In this document: piece after piece, positions 33,003-40,373 of the stretch | Layout: the number at the start of each line of letters is the position of its first letter | How positions within the stretch are numbered: the stretch's first letter is position 1 | DNA from: Bryobacterales bacterium | GTDB taxonomy: Bacteria; Acidobacteriota; Terriglobia; Bryobacterales; Bryobacteraceae | Assembly (NCBI GenBank): GCA_016789785.1 | Contig: JAEUQE010000041.1 | Location: 1-46,401 of the forward strand | Direction of reading: 5' to 3' | Length of the DNA stretch: 46,401 nt | Position numbers and translations under genes: made by a program | Notes under the pieces: generated by a model | Told to the model about the DNA's origin: nothing | What the model saw: the letters and a program-made list of their open reading frames with translations, nothing else | Databases searched by the model: none

Positions 33003-33785
33003 TCACGACCGCTCGAACAAATAGGGCTTGCCGTGCAGCAGTTCCTGATACGTCACCCCCGGTGCGCGTAGTCCAAGCGTGGCGCGGAACTGCTTGGGGT
33101 CGACAGAATTGTCGGGGAACATATCGTAGTGGCAGGGGATGGCGAGTTTTGGCTTGATCCTACCGCATACTTCCGCGGCTTCCCAGTGAGAGAGGTTGTT
33201 GAAGCCACCGTTGATCACGGTGATCACGATGTCGGGCTTCTGCTTCTCCGCGGAGAACAGCAGTTCGCTCATGTCGGTGTCGCCTGTGACATAGATCTTC
33301 GGGCCGCCTCCAAACTCGTAGACATAGCCCATGTGATTGAGATCGGTGTCGTCGGTTGGGAGCGCAAAGGTGCCAGTGATCTTGACGTCTTTCAGTTCAA
33401 CCACGTTCTGCGGCCACGTTGGCACGATGCGGCCGGACTCGATGTTCTCCGCACGATAGATCTCGCATGTCGGATGCGGACCAACGAAGTGCCCCGCATC
33501 TTTGTTGCGCAGGCCGCGAATGGTCCAGGGATCGGTGTGGTCCTGATGATTGTGCGTGCACGTATAGATATCGACGTCCAGTTCTTCGGGCGGAATCAGG
33601 ACCGGAACTTTGCGGGTCAGATCCATTCCCGGGGCCAGACCGTTGCAGCTATCGGTGAGATACATGTCCACGCTGGTGAGCGTGCCCTCGTGCGTCTTGA
33701 AGATGTATCCGCTTTGTCCAAGCCACCACAGCGCGACTGCGTTGCGCGGTACGGGGTACTCGCGGATTTCCTGCATCAGGGACAT
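33003..33785 (-). CDS. Metallo-beta-lactamase-fold hydrolase, UlaG-like (L-ascorbate-6-phosphate lactonase family)
   Basis: A 260-residue MBL-fold protein with the metal motif HxHxDH at residues 78-83 (CTHNHQDHTDP). The opening LWWLGQSGYIFKTHEGTLTS is shared with UlaG. Further ligand-bearing segments are FVGPHPTCEI, YVTGDTDMSELLF and IPCHYDMFPDN. UlaG opens a sugar lactone ring in the cytoplasm; the exact substrate here is unknown. AAAGGAG lies 10 nt before the ATG. It follows the OPT transporter gene by 15 bp on the same strand and is likely in the same operon. No other ascorbate-pathway gene is nearby, so the substrate may differ. Confidence 0.88.
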   Translation of the reverse strand: MSLMQEIREYPVPRNAVALWWLGQSGYIFKTHEGTLTSVDMYLTDSCNGLAPGMDLTRKVPVLIPPEELDVDIYTCTHNHQDHTDPWTIRGLRNKDAGHFVGPHPTCEIYRAENIESGRIVPTWPQNVVELKDVKITGTFALPTDDTDLNHMGYVYEFGGGPKIYVTGDTDMSELLFSAEKQKPDIVITVINGGFNNLSHWEAAEVCGRIKPKLAIPCHYDMFPDNSVDPKQFRATLGLRAPGVTYQELLHGKPYLFERS

Positions 33786-33800
33786 AGCCGCATGGCTCCT

Positions 33801-35825
33801 TTACATGATGGCGGTGGGCGGCGCAGGCTCGTCGGGCGAACCAGCGTTACTCAATGGCAGGCGCACCATCAACGTGGCGAGTGCGGCGATGACCGCAAGG
33901 CCGATCACGTAGTTGTGATTCTTGAAGTCCGGAATCATGCCTGGCGGCAAGAACTGCATACCGCTCCACACCAGCCCGATCAGAGCCTCGCCGGCGATGA
34001 GTCCTGACGCGGTGAGCACGCCTGCATTCTCCACTCGCGCCAATTGCGCTTCGTTGTATCCGCGGCTCTTGGCTACGGTATCGGCGATCCAGCGCGTGAT
34101 GCCGCCGCAGAAGATGGCGAAGGTGGTGCCGAACGGAAGATACATTCCGACCGCGAAGAGCATGGGGCTCTTCACCTGCAGCATGATCATGACGATGCCC
34201 ATGAACATGCCGAAGACCACCAGTGGCCATGCCATGTCGCCTCCGACGATGCCTTGTGCCAGCATGGCCATTAAGCCGGCTTGCGGGGCGGGCAGCGCGC
34301 GTCCTCCAAATCCCTGGCCACCCTGGCGGATGTCGCCCTCATTGAGCAGCCACAACGGAAAATACATCACGAGACTGGCGATGAGGACCGCGATGAGCTC
34401 GACGATCTGGATGGTGCGAGGAGTGCCGCCGAGGATGTATCCGACTTTGAAGTCTTGCAGGAGTTCGCCGGCAACCGCGGAAGACACGCAGACGACGGCG
34501 GCCACGCCGAGCACGACGGCAACGCCCGCCGGGCCTGTGAATCCGAGAGCAACCATCAACAAAGCAGCAATGATGAGGGTGGAGAGCGTGAGTCCGGAGA
34601 TCGGATTGTTGGACGAGCCGATGAGTCCGACAAGACTGCCCGAGACAGTGGCGAAGAAGAAGCCGATGATGATCATCACTGTCGCGGAGACCACGGCCGC
34701 AACGATGTTCCCCGCGAAGTAGTTGTAGAGCGCGATCATGAGAAAGAACATGACGCCGATGAGGCCGAGCACGACCTTCGAACTCATGTAGCGCTCCGTG
34801 CGTCCGAGCGATTCGAGCGGTGGCGTGCCGCCCTTCAATTCGTCGAAGGCGCGAACGATGCCCGCAGTGAGGCTCTTGCGCATGCGATACAGCGTGTACG
34901 CGGCGCCGACCAGCATTCCGCCTACTGCGATCGGGCGCACAATGAACCGCCACAGTGACGCGGCCATGCCGTCCCAATCCGTGACTCCATTCGCAGTGAA
35001 AGAAGGAGCCAGTTGAGGCCCGACGAAATAGATCAGCATCGGGACCATCAGGCCCCACGCCATCACGCCTCCGGAGAATTGCAATGCGGCGAGTTTCGGG
35101 CCGATGATGTAGCCCACGCCCAAGTACGCAGGACTCACCTCCGGCGCGGAGAAGGACGCAAACCCGCCAGTGGGAATCGCAGCGGCATTGTCCGCGGCTC
35201 CAAGGCGTACCCGGCTTTGGCCAAGGGAGCCAATCGCGATTCCACTCACCTGATGATCGAGCGCGAACAGGTTGAACTTGCCCAATAGATACGTCACGCC
35301 GCCGATCGCGATGTTGTAGAACAGGAACTTCACCGCCTGGGCTCCGCGCTGTCCCGCTTTGTGGATCTCAGCGGCGGCCACGGATTCGGGGAACGGAAGC
35401 TCGGGGTCCTCGACCATGACACGCCGGACCAGCGACACGAAAAGCACGCCGACGATGCTGCCGACCACCATCAGCGCAGTCGATTTCCAGTAGGCATCTT
35501 CGAATCCGAATGAGGGCCACGCGCGGGCAATCACAAAGGCGGGCAATGTGAAGATGGCGCCGGCCGCTACCGATTCGCCGATGGATCCCGCGGTGCGGCA
35601 GATATTCTCTTCCAGCACCGAGCCGCGGAAGAAGCGGAGCGCTGCCATGCCGATAACTGCGGCGGGATACGTGGCCGCGATGGTGATGCCTGCTCGCAGT
35701 CCGAGATAGGCGTTGGCGGCCCCGAGGATCAAAGTCAGGATGATGCCGATAATGACCGCTCGCGCGGTGAACTCGGACATCTGCATCGTTTCGGGGACGA
35801 AAGGCTGGTGTTTTTTCGCGTTCAT
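33801..35825 (-). CDS. OPT-family oligopeptide transporter
   Basis: A 674-residue inner membrane protein with about 16 predicted TM helices. LILGAANAYLGLRAGITIAA after the first helix and GSVLEENICRTAGSIGESVA are strong OPT family signatures. GSLVGLIGSSNNPISGLTLS and GELLQDFKVGYILGGTPRTI in the middle are also characteristic. Bacterial members of this group probably import short peptides or metal chelates by proton coupling. The ATG at 35825 is chosen (GGGTGA upstream); a TTG at 35837 is possible. The opposite strand just upstream carries a broken peptidase gene, consistent with a former peptide-use locus. Confidence 0.93.
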   Translation of the reverse strand: MNAKKHQPFVPETMQMSEFTARAVIIGIILTLILGAANAYLGLRAGITIAATYPAAVIGMAALRFFRGSVLEENICRTAGSIGESVAAGAIFTLPAFVIARAWPSFGFEDAYWKSTALMVVGSIVGVLFVSLVRRVMVEDPELPFPESVAAAEIHKAGQRGAQAVKFLFYNIAIGGVTYLLGKFNLFALDHQVSGIAIGSLGQSRVRLGAADNAAAIPTGGFASFSAPEVSPAYLGVGYIIGPKLAALQFSGGVMAWGLMVPMLIYFVGPQLAPSFTANGVTDWDGMAASLWRFIVRPIAVGGMLVGAAYTLYRMRKSLTAGIVRAFDELKGGTPPLESLGRTERYMSSKVVLGLIGVMFFLMIALYNYFAGNIVAAVVSATVMIIIGFFFATVSGSLVGLIGSSNNPISGLTLSTLIIAALLMVALGFTGPAGVAVVLGVAAVVCVSSAVAGELLQDFKVGYILGGTPRTIQIVELIAVLIASLVMYFPLWLLNEGDIRQGGQGFGGRALPAPQAGLMAMLAQGIVGGDMAWPLVVFGMFMGIVMIMLQVKSPMLFAVGMYLPFGTTFAIFCGGITRWIADTVAKSRGYNEAQLARVENAGVLTASGLIAGEALIGLVWSGMQFLPPGMIPDFKNHNYVIGLAVIAALATLMVRLPLSNAGSPDEPAPPTAIM

Positions 35826-35856
35826 GAATTCACCCAAAGGAACGAGAGGACATCAC

Positions 35857-35862
35857 ATCATA
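35857..35862 (-). promoter_or_regulatory. Candidate -10 box TATGAT for the OPT transporter gene
   Basis: TATGAT on the minus strand leaves about 31 bp to the ATG at 35825. The -35 region is not consensus. Confidence 0.35.
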
Positions 35863-35992
35863 GGACTTCGCTTAGCTTGCACGCAATATGGGCGGGGGCC
35901 CGCGATCGATGGGAAGCCGTCATTCCGTATCGAAGCAGTAGCCGAAGTCGTAGTAGTGCCGGCCCGCCTTCGATGCGGACGATCATACTGCC

Positions 35993-36411
35993 ATGGATTC
36001 CCAGGAAATGGAAGTCACGGGGCCAATCAAGGTAGTGCTCCACATCTCACCAGCGCGAAAGACACTGACTTCACGGCGAAGCTTCTCGACGTCCATCCCG
36101 ATGGCCGCGCCATCAACCTCACCGACGGGATCCTGCGTCTGCGCTATCGCGAAGGGTTGGAACGGCAGGTACTCGCGGAGCCCGGCAGGGTTTACGCGAT
36201 CACGATTGATGCTGGTGTGACCAATAATGTGTTCCGGACGGGCCACCGCATTCGCGTCGAGATCGCAAGCAGCAACTTCCCGCGCTTCGAGCGCAATCTC
36301 AACACAGGTGGCGCATTTGGCATAGAGTCCAAAGGTCAGCCGGCGGAGCAGACGCTGTACACGGGCAAGGATCATGCGTCGCACATCATGCTTCCCGTCA
36401 TCCCGCAGTGA
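35993..36411 (+). pseudogene. Remnant of a CocE/NonD-family hydrolase (X-Pro dipeptidyl peptidase C-terminal domain), truncated and frameshifted
   Basis: From about 36054 to the TGA at 36409-36411 the frame encodes a clean C-terminal domain of the CocE/X-Pro dipeptidyl peptidase family: DTDFTAKLLDVHPDGRAINL, TDGILRLRYREGLERQ, ITIDAGVTNNVFRTGHRIRV and SSNFPRFERNLNTGG. The preceding strand of the same domain, QEMEVTGPIKVVLHIS, lies in a different frame (35993 to about 36053). One or two bases have therefore been gained or lost near 36053. The catalytic alpha/beta-hydrolase domain, about 400 residues, is absent and I find no trace of it upstream. This is a dead gene piece. Full-length relatives cleave peptides or esters, fitting the neighbouring peptide transporter. 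Confidence 0.75.
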
Positions 36412-36429
36412 GTCTCTTCGCACGCGCGC

Positions 36430-36435
36430 TAAACT
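36430..36435 (+). promoter_or_regulatory. Candidate -10 box TAAACT before the Cys-rich protein gene
   Basis: TAAACT lies 6 nt before the GTG start at 36442, the spacing expected for a leaderless message. The gap also contains AGGAAG, but too close to the start to act as a normal ribosome binding site. Confidence 0.4.
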
Positions 36436-36441
36436 AGGAAG

Positions 36442-36879
36442 GTGACCCGCAGGCAGTTCTCATTCGCTCCGCTGGCAGTGTCTCTCTCCACGCTCACGCA
36501 GACCGCCCTGGCTGAGGAGACTTCCATCTCCCTTCGCGGCAAACTGGTTACTCAAGGCGATCAGGCTGGTACGCTGACATTGCCCGATGGCAAGTCCATG
36601 AAGCTCACCGGCGATGAACAAACACGAGGCGTCCTGAATGACGCGCGCTTGAACGGCGTGGACTTCGAAGTGGTCGGCAACGCGTCCCCATCGGGCGCTT
36701 TCGAAATCCAGCCGATCCACAAGCGCGCCATGTTCGTGCACGACAAGGGCAAGAGGCTGTTCGTTACGTACTGGTGCGCCGTGTGTGCGATTCGCACGTA
36801 TACGCCGGGAATCTGCTGGTGCTGTCAGGATGATACCGTCCTCGATCTGCGGGAAACCATGGAAATCTCGAACTCATGA
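36442..36879 (+). CDS. Exported Cys-rich protein of unknown function
   Basis: A 145-residue protein starting at GTG, with an RR-containing signal sequence (MTRRQFSFAPLAVSLSTLTQ). The middle is a small beta-barrel-like domain (SISLRGKLVTQGDQAGTLTL, LNGVDFEVVGNASPSGAFEI). The C-terminal region has five closely spaced cysteines in the order C-x2-C-x9-C-x-C-C (YWCAVCAIRTYTPGICWCC). That arrangement suggests a metal or Fe-S/heme site, or disulfides. I do not recognise a named family. The stop codon overlaps the aldose epimerase start (ATGA), so the two are coupled. The twin-arginine-like signal would suit export of a folded, metal-loaded protein. Confidence 0.7.
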   Translation: MTRRQFSFAPLAVSLSTLTQTALAEETSISLRGKLVTQGDQAGTLTLPDGKSMKLTGDEQTRGVLNDARLNGVDFEVVGNASPSGAFEIQPIHKRAMFVHDKGKRLFVTYWCAVCAIRTYTPGICWCCQDDTVLDLRETMEISNS

Positions 36880-37844
36880 TCTACACCGCAGAACGGCAAA
36901 CCATCGACGCGACCGAAGTCGTGTATCTCGCCGATGCAAGTACGAAGACCGAAGTCTGGATCGCACCTTCGCTGGGCAACAACTCCTACGAGATGAAGGT
37001 TGGCGGACAGCGCGTGTTCTGGTCGCCGTATCAGACCCTGGCCGAACTGAAAGCCAAGCCCACGCAAGTGGGCAACCCATTCCTCGCGCCCTGGGCCAAC
37101 CGCATTGACCAGGACGCCTATTGGGTCAACGGTAAGAAGTATCTGCTCAATCCCGAACTGAAGAACTTCCGTTACGATGCGTTCCGCCAACCCATTCACG
37201 GCTTGGTCGTCTATGCCTCGCAGTGGCAGGTGACCTCGTTGCGCAGCGGCGATGATCAGGCGTCGGTCACCAGTAAACTGGAGTTCTGGCGATACCCCGA
37301 TTGGATGGCGCAGTTCCCGTTCGCGCACAACTACGAGATGACCTACCGCCTCAAGGGCGGCCAGCTGGAAGTGGAAACGGTGATCGAGAATCTCTCGAGC
37401 GAGCCGATGCCCGTCTCCGTCGCCTATCACGGCTACTTCACGCTGCCGGGTGTTGCGCGGGATTCATGGTCAATACGCATTCCCGCGCGCGAACATGTCG
37501 TGTTGAACGACAAACTCACCCCGGCAGGCGAACGCAAGCCATTCTCCGCCTCGCAGCCCATTGAATTGAAGGGCCGTCAATTCGACGATGTATTCACTTC
37601 TCTCGACCCTTCATCCGACTTCGTGATGGAAGGCGGCGGCAAGAAGATCGCTGTGCGCTTCGGAGAGAAGTGGCGCGTCGGCGTTGTGTATGCGCCTCCG
37701 GGGCGCGACTTCGTTTGCTTTGAGCCGATGTCCGCCTTGACCAACGCGTTCAATCTCGCGCATGCCGGCAAGTACGATGGCTTACAGAAGATCGCACCCG
37801 GCGGGCAATGGCGTGAAAGCTTCTGGGTCAAACCTTCGTATTGA
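36876..37844 (+). CDS. Aldose 1-epimerase (mutarotase) family protein
   Basis: A 322-residue galactose mutarotase-like beta-sandwich protein. Family marks are GNPFLAPWANRIDQDAYWVN (the conserved NRI), QPIHGLVVYASQW (His), VAYHGYFTLPG (the second, catalytic-type His) and LEVETVIENLSSEPMPVS. It interconverts alpha and beta anomers of a hexose, or acts on a related sugar. There is no signal peptide, so it is cytoplasmic. The start overlaps the preceding Cys-rich gene by 4 bp. The 3' end overlaps the convergent P-loop gene by 17 bp, so both mRNAs would be complementary there. Confidence 0.87.
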   Translation: MIYTAERQTIDATEVVYLADASTKTEVWIAPSLGNNSYEMKVGGQRVFWSPYQTLAELKAKPTQVGNPFLAPWANRIDQDAYWVNGKKYLLNPELKNFRYDAFRQPIHGLVVYASQWQVTSLRSGDDQASVTSKLEFWRYPDWMAQFPFAHNYEMTYRLKGGQLEVETVIENLSSEPMPVSVAYHGYFTLPGVARDSWSIRIPAREHVVLNDKLTPAGERKPFSASQPIELKGRQFDDVFTSLDPSSDFVMEGGGKKIAVRFGEKWRVGVVYAPPGRDFVCFEPMSALTNAFNLAHAGKYDGLQKIAPGGQWRESFWVKPSY

Positions 37845-38436
37845 CACGAGCCCGGACGAATTCCGTCAGCGCCTCACTACCATAGTCCGGCGGATGGATC
37901 GCGAACACAGGCTTTGACCGGATCCAACGCTCCGGCACGCCCCAGGGATTCTCCATGCGCTCTCGCGGAACCATCGCGAAGGCATCGGCACGGTCCATGT
38001 AAAGCCGGGCGGAGTCCTTGATGTCGGCGACAGAATAGTCGAGCACCACGATGTAGAGATCGGGCTTCAGAAACCGAATCAGACTGTTCGATTCCACGAT
38101 GGTGTGCTCGCATTCGGTGAGCAGCTTTCTCATCGCCGGCATCGCATCGCCGAGTTGACCCACTGCCGTGCGCAGCCACCACGACCGCGACGCGCCCGCC
38201 GCAAGGTAGCGGCCCGAATCCGTGCCATCCGCCGTTGTCTGCGCATCCAGCACATAAGGGTGAGTCGCATCGCCCGGCGCGCAATCACAAGGCTTCCCAT
38301 CCTTTGAACAGATACCGTGACCATGCTGGGTCAGCTTGATGGCCTGCCATTCCAGATCTCGCGTGGCACGGATGATCGACGCCATCACTGACGTTTTCCC
38401 GATGTTGCGGCTATGCCCACCCACCACCACCAGCAC
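37828..38436 (-). CDS. P-loop NTPase related to MobB (molybdopterin-guanine dinucleotide biosynthesis adaptor)
   Basis: A 202-residue protein. The N-terminal P-loop GGHSRNIGKTSVMASIIRAT resembles MobB and related SIMIBI-class GTPases. Residues about 40-60 hold clustered cysteines (GICSKDGKPCDCAPGD) not seen in classical MobB. VESNSLIRFLKPDLYIVVLD provides the second strand pair, and the C-terminal part is unlike MobB. It may load or insert a cofactor, but its partner is unknown and no moa/mob/moe gene is nearby. The GTG start at 38436 shares a base with the lpxD stop (TAGTG), so it is coupled to lpxD. Confidence 0.7.
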   Translation of the reverse strand: MLVVVGGHSRNIGKTSVMASIIRATRDLEWQAIKLTQHGHGICSKDGKPCDCAPGDATHPYVLDAQTTADGTDSGRYLAAGASRSWWLRTAVGQLGDAMPAMRKLLTECEHTIVESNSLIRFLKPDLYIVVLDYSVADIKDSARLYMDRADAFAMVPRERMENPWGVPERWIRSKPVFAIHPPDYGSEALTEFVRARVNTKV

Positions 38437-39467
38437 TATCGCCGCTCCTCTTTCAGTTTTGCCACTTGCGCTTTCAGTTCTGTGAGTTCATCCCGCATTT
38501 GCGGCAGCCGCGCAAGATTCGCCAACTGCTCCAGGATCTCCTTCAACGGCCGGGCCGGTGTGCCCCAAACCACTTCGCCGCTGCGGATCACTTTCGAGGT
38601 CAGCACGCCGCAACCCGAGCCAAGCACCGCACGGGTTTCGATTCGCGCTTTGTCGCCAATGCCGACCTGCCCGCCGATCACCGCATAATCTTCCACAACC
38701 ACGCCGCCGGAAAAGCCAGTCTGCGCCGCAACCACAACATGTTTGCCGAGACGGCAATTGTGGCCGACATGCACCATGTTGTCGAGCTTCACTCCATCAC
38801 CAATCCATGTCACGCCGAGAGCCGCGCGATCGATACAGGAGTTTGCTCCGATCTCGACATCGTTGCCAACCTCCACGCGCCCCACTTGGGGAAATTTTTC
38901 GTATTTCTCGCCAGCGAGCACAAAGCCGAATCCATCGGCGCCAATGATGCAGCCCGAATGAAGCACCGCACGCTCGCCAATCGAGCAGTCATCATAGACG
39001 GTCACATTGGCATGGAGCGCTGTATCCGCGCCGATCGAGACGCGCCGCCCAACAGCGCATCCCGCTCCAATCTGCGCGCGATCACCAATGCGCGAGCCTT
39101 CGCCAATCGACGCGAATGGCCCGATCGCGACATCCGCGCCGAGTTCCACGCCATCCGCAATCACCGCCGTCGGATGAATGCCGCTGGCCAGGCGCGATGC
39201 CGGATGAAAGCGGTTCACTACGCGAGCGAATGCCCCGCGCGGATCGTGGGAGCGAATCACGGTGCGGGTTTTCGCGTTGTTGTAGTTGATCGGCACGATC
39301 AGGCAACCCGCGGCAGACTGTTCCGCTTGCGCAAACGCCTTCTTGTTCCCAACGAAACTGATGTTCGCGGCGCCCGCGGATTCGAGCGCGGCAACACCCG
39401 CTAAATCGCGCTCTCCATCACCTTCGTAGGTCGATCCAAGCCACTCCGCCACTTCCCGCACTCGCAT
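38436..39467 (-). CDS. lpxD: UDP-3-O-(3-hydroxyacyl)glucosamine N-acyltransferase
   Basis: A 343-residue enzyme. The N-terminal uridine-binding domain is about residues 1-95 (VREVAEWLGSTYEGDGERDL, NISFVGNKKAFAQAEQS). A left-handed beta-helix of hexapeptide repeats follows (about 95-300), then a C-terminal helix. The catalytic His is H236 in VHVGHNCRLG, next to VVAAQTGFSGG, as in E. coli LpxD. It adds the second hydroxyacyl chain during lipid A synthesis, using acyl-ACP, in the cytoplasm. The ATG at 39467 is chosen because longer forms would run into the divergent lpxA start. The order lpxD-fabZ-lpxA usual in proteobacteria is not kept here. Confidence 0.95.
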   Translation of the reverse strand: MRVREVAEWLGSTYEGDGERDLAGVAALESAGAANISFVGNKKAFAQAEQSAAGCLIVPINYNNAKTRTVIRSHDPRGAFARVVNRFHPASRLASGIHPTAVIADGVELGADVAIGPFASIGEGSRIGDRAQIGAGCAVGRRVSIGADTALHANVTVYDDCSIGERAVLHSGCIIGADGFGFVLAGEKYEKFPQVGRVEVGNDVEIGANSCIDRAALGVTWIGDGVKLDNMVHVGHNCRLGKHVVVAAQTGFSGGVVVEDYAVIGGQVGIGDKARIETRAVLGSGCGVLTSKVIRSGEVVWGTPARPLKEILEQLANLARLPQMRDELTELKAQVAKLKEERR

Positions 39468-39496
39468 CCCGGCTGCCTCGCTTTCCGTTCTCACCG

Positions 39497-39502
39497 TATC
39501 AT
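39497..39502 (+). promoter_or_regulatory. Candidate -10 box TATCAT for lpxA in the lpxD-lpxA gap
   Basis: TATCAT lies 8 nt before the lpxA ATG, within the 43 bp divergent gap. There is no Shine-Dalgarno sequence and no clear -35 box. Confidence 0.35.
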
Positions 39503-39510
39503 TTAAGGTT

Positions 39511-40329
39511 ATGCCGATTGACCCTTCCGCATCCATCGCACCTACCGCTCGCATTCATCCCGATGCGGTCATCGGCGCGCAGTCGATCATCGGTGAGTAT
39601 TGTGTGATCGAGCAGGATGTGGTGATTGGCGCGCATTGCAAGCTCGAGCCATACGTCTACATCAAGCGCTGGACCACCATGGGCGACGGCAACGAGATCT
39701 CCGCGTCCACCGTACTCGGCACGGACCCGCTGGACAAGAACTTCACTGGTGAGCGCAGCTACCTCGTCCTCGGACATCGCAACAGGATCCGCGAACACTA
39801 CACGATTTCGCGCGGCACCAAGCCCGAATCCACAACCACCATCGGCGACGAGAACTACATCATGACCAGCGGCCACATCGCGCACAACTGCACCATCGGC
39901 AATCGCTGCGTGATCGCGAGTTCCGCCCTGGTGGCCGGCTATGTGGAAGTGGAGGATCAGGTGTTTCTGTCGGGCGGCGTGGTGGTGCATCAGTTCTCGA
40001 AGATCGGGAGGCTCGCAATGGTCGGCGGCAACACCCGCGTCAATAGCGATCTGCCGCCTTACTTCCTCTACACCGGTTTCAACGTCGTGCCTCGCGGATT
40101 GAATGTTGTGGGGCTGCGGCGTGCGGGCTTCACCTCAACCGATTTGAAGTCGCTGAAGCAGGCGTACCGGCTCCTCTACCGCATGAATCTCAAGCTCGAA
40201 GATGCGCTTGCGCGGGTGGAAACAGAGGTCGGCGGGCCGCTGGCGCAACACCTCGCAACCTTCATCCGATCAAGCAAACGTGGGATTGCGCGAGAACAGA
40301 CCGCGAGGGAAGCTCATCTGTTAGAGTAA
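39511..40329 (+). CDS. lpxA: Acyl-ACP--UDP-N-acetylglucosamine O-acyltransferase
   Basis: A 272-residue enzyme, close to the usual 262. Hexapeptide repeats fill residues about 1-190 (IHPDAVIGAQSIIGEYCVIE). H122 and H125 in TSGHIAHNCTIGN sit at the same numbers as in E. coli LpxA, H125 being the general base. GTDPLDKNFTGERSYLVLGH and NVVGLRRAGFTSTDLKSLKQ are further family blocks, followed by the C-terminal helical domain. It catalyses the first step of lipid A synthesis in the cytoplasm. It is divergent from lpxD with only 43 bp between starts. The efflux operon begins 44 bp downstream and may share its message. Confidence 0.96.
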   Translation: MPIDPSASIAPTARIHPDAVIGAQSIIGEYCVIEQDVVIGAHCKLEPYVYIKRWTTMGDGNEISASTVLGTDPLDKNFTGERSYLVLGHRNRIREHYTISRGTKPESTTTIGDENYIMTSGHIAHNCTIGNRCVIASSALVAGYVEVEDQVFLSGGVVVHQFSKIGRLAMVGGNTRVNSDLPPYFLYTGFNVVPRGLNVVGLRRAGFTSTDLKSLKQAYRLLYRMNLKLEDALARVETEVGGPLAQHLATFIRSSKRGIAREQTAREAHLLE

Positions 40330-40373
40330 TGATTCTGTTGAAAGTTCCCTCGCCGTCCAGAGGACGTTCACTC

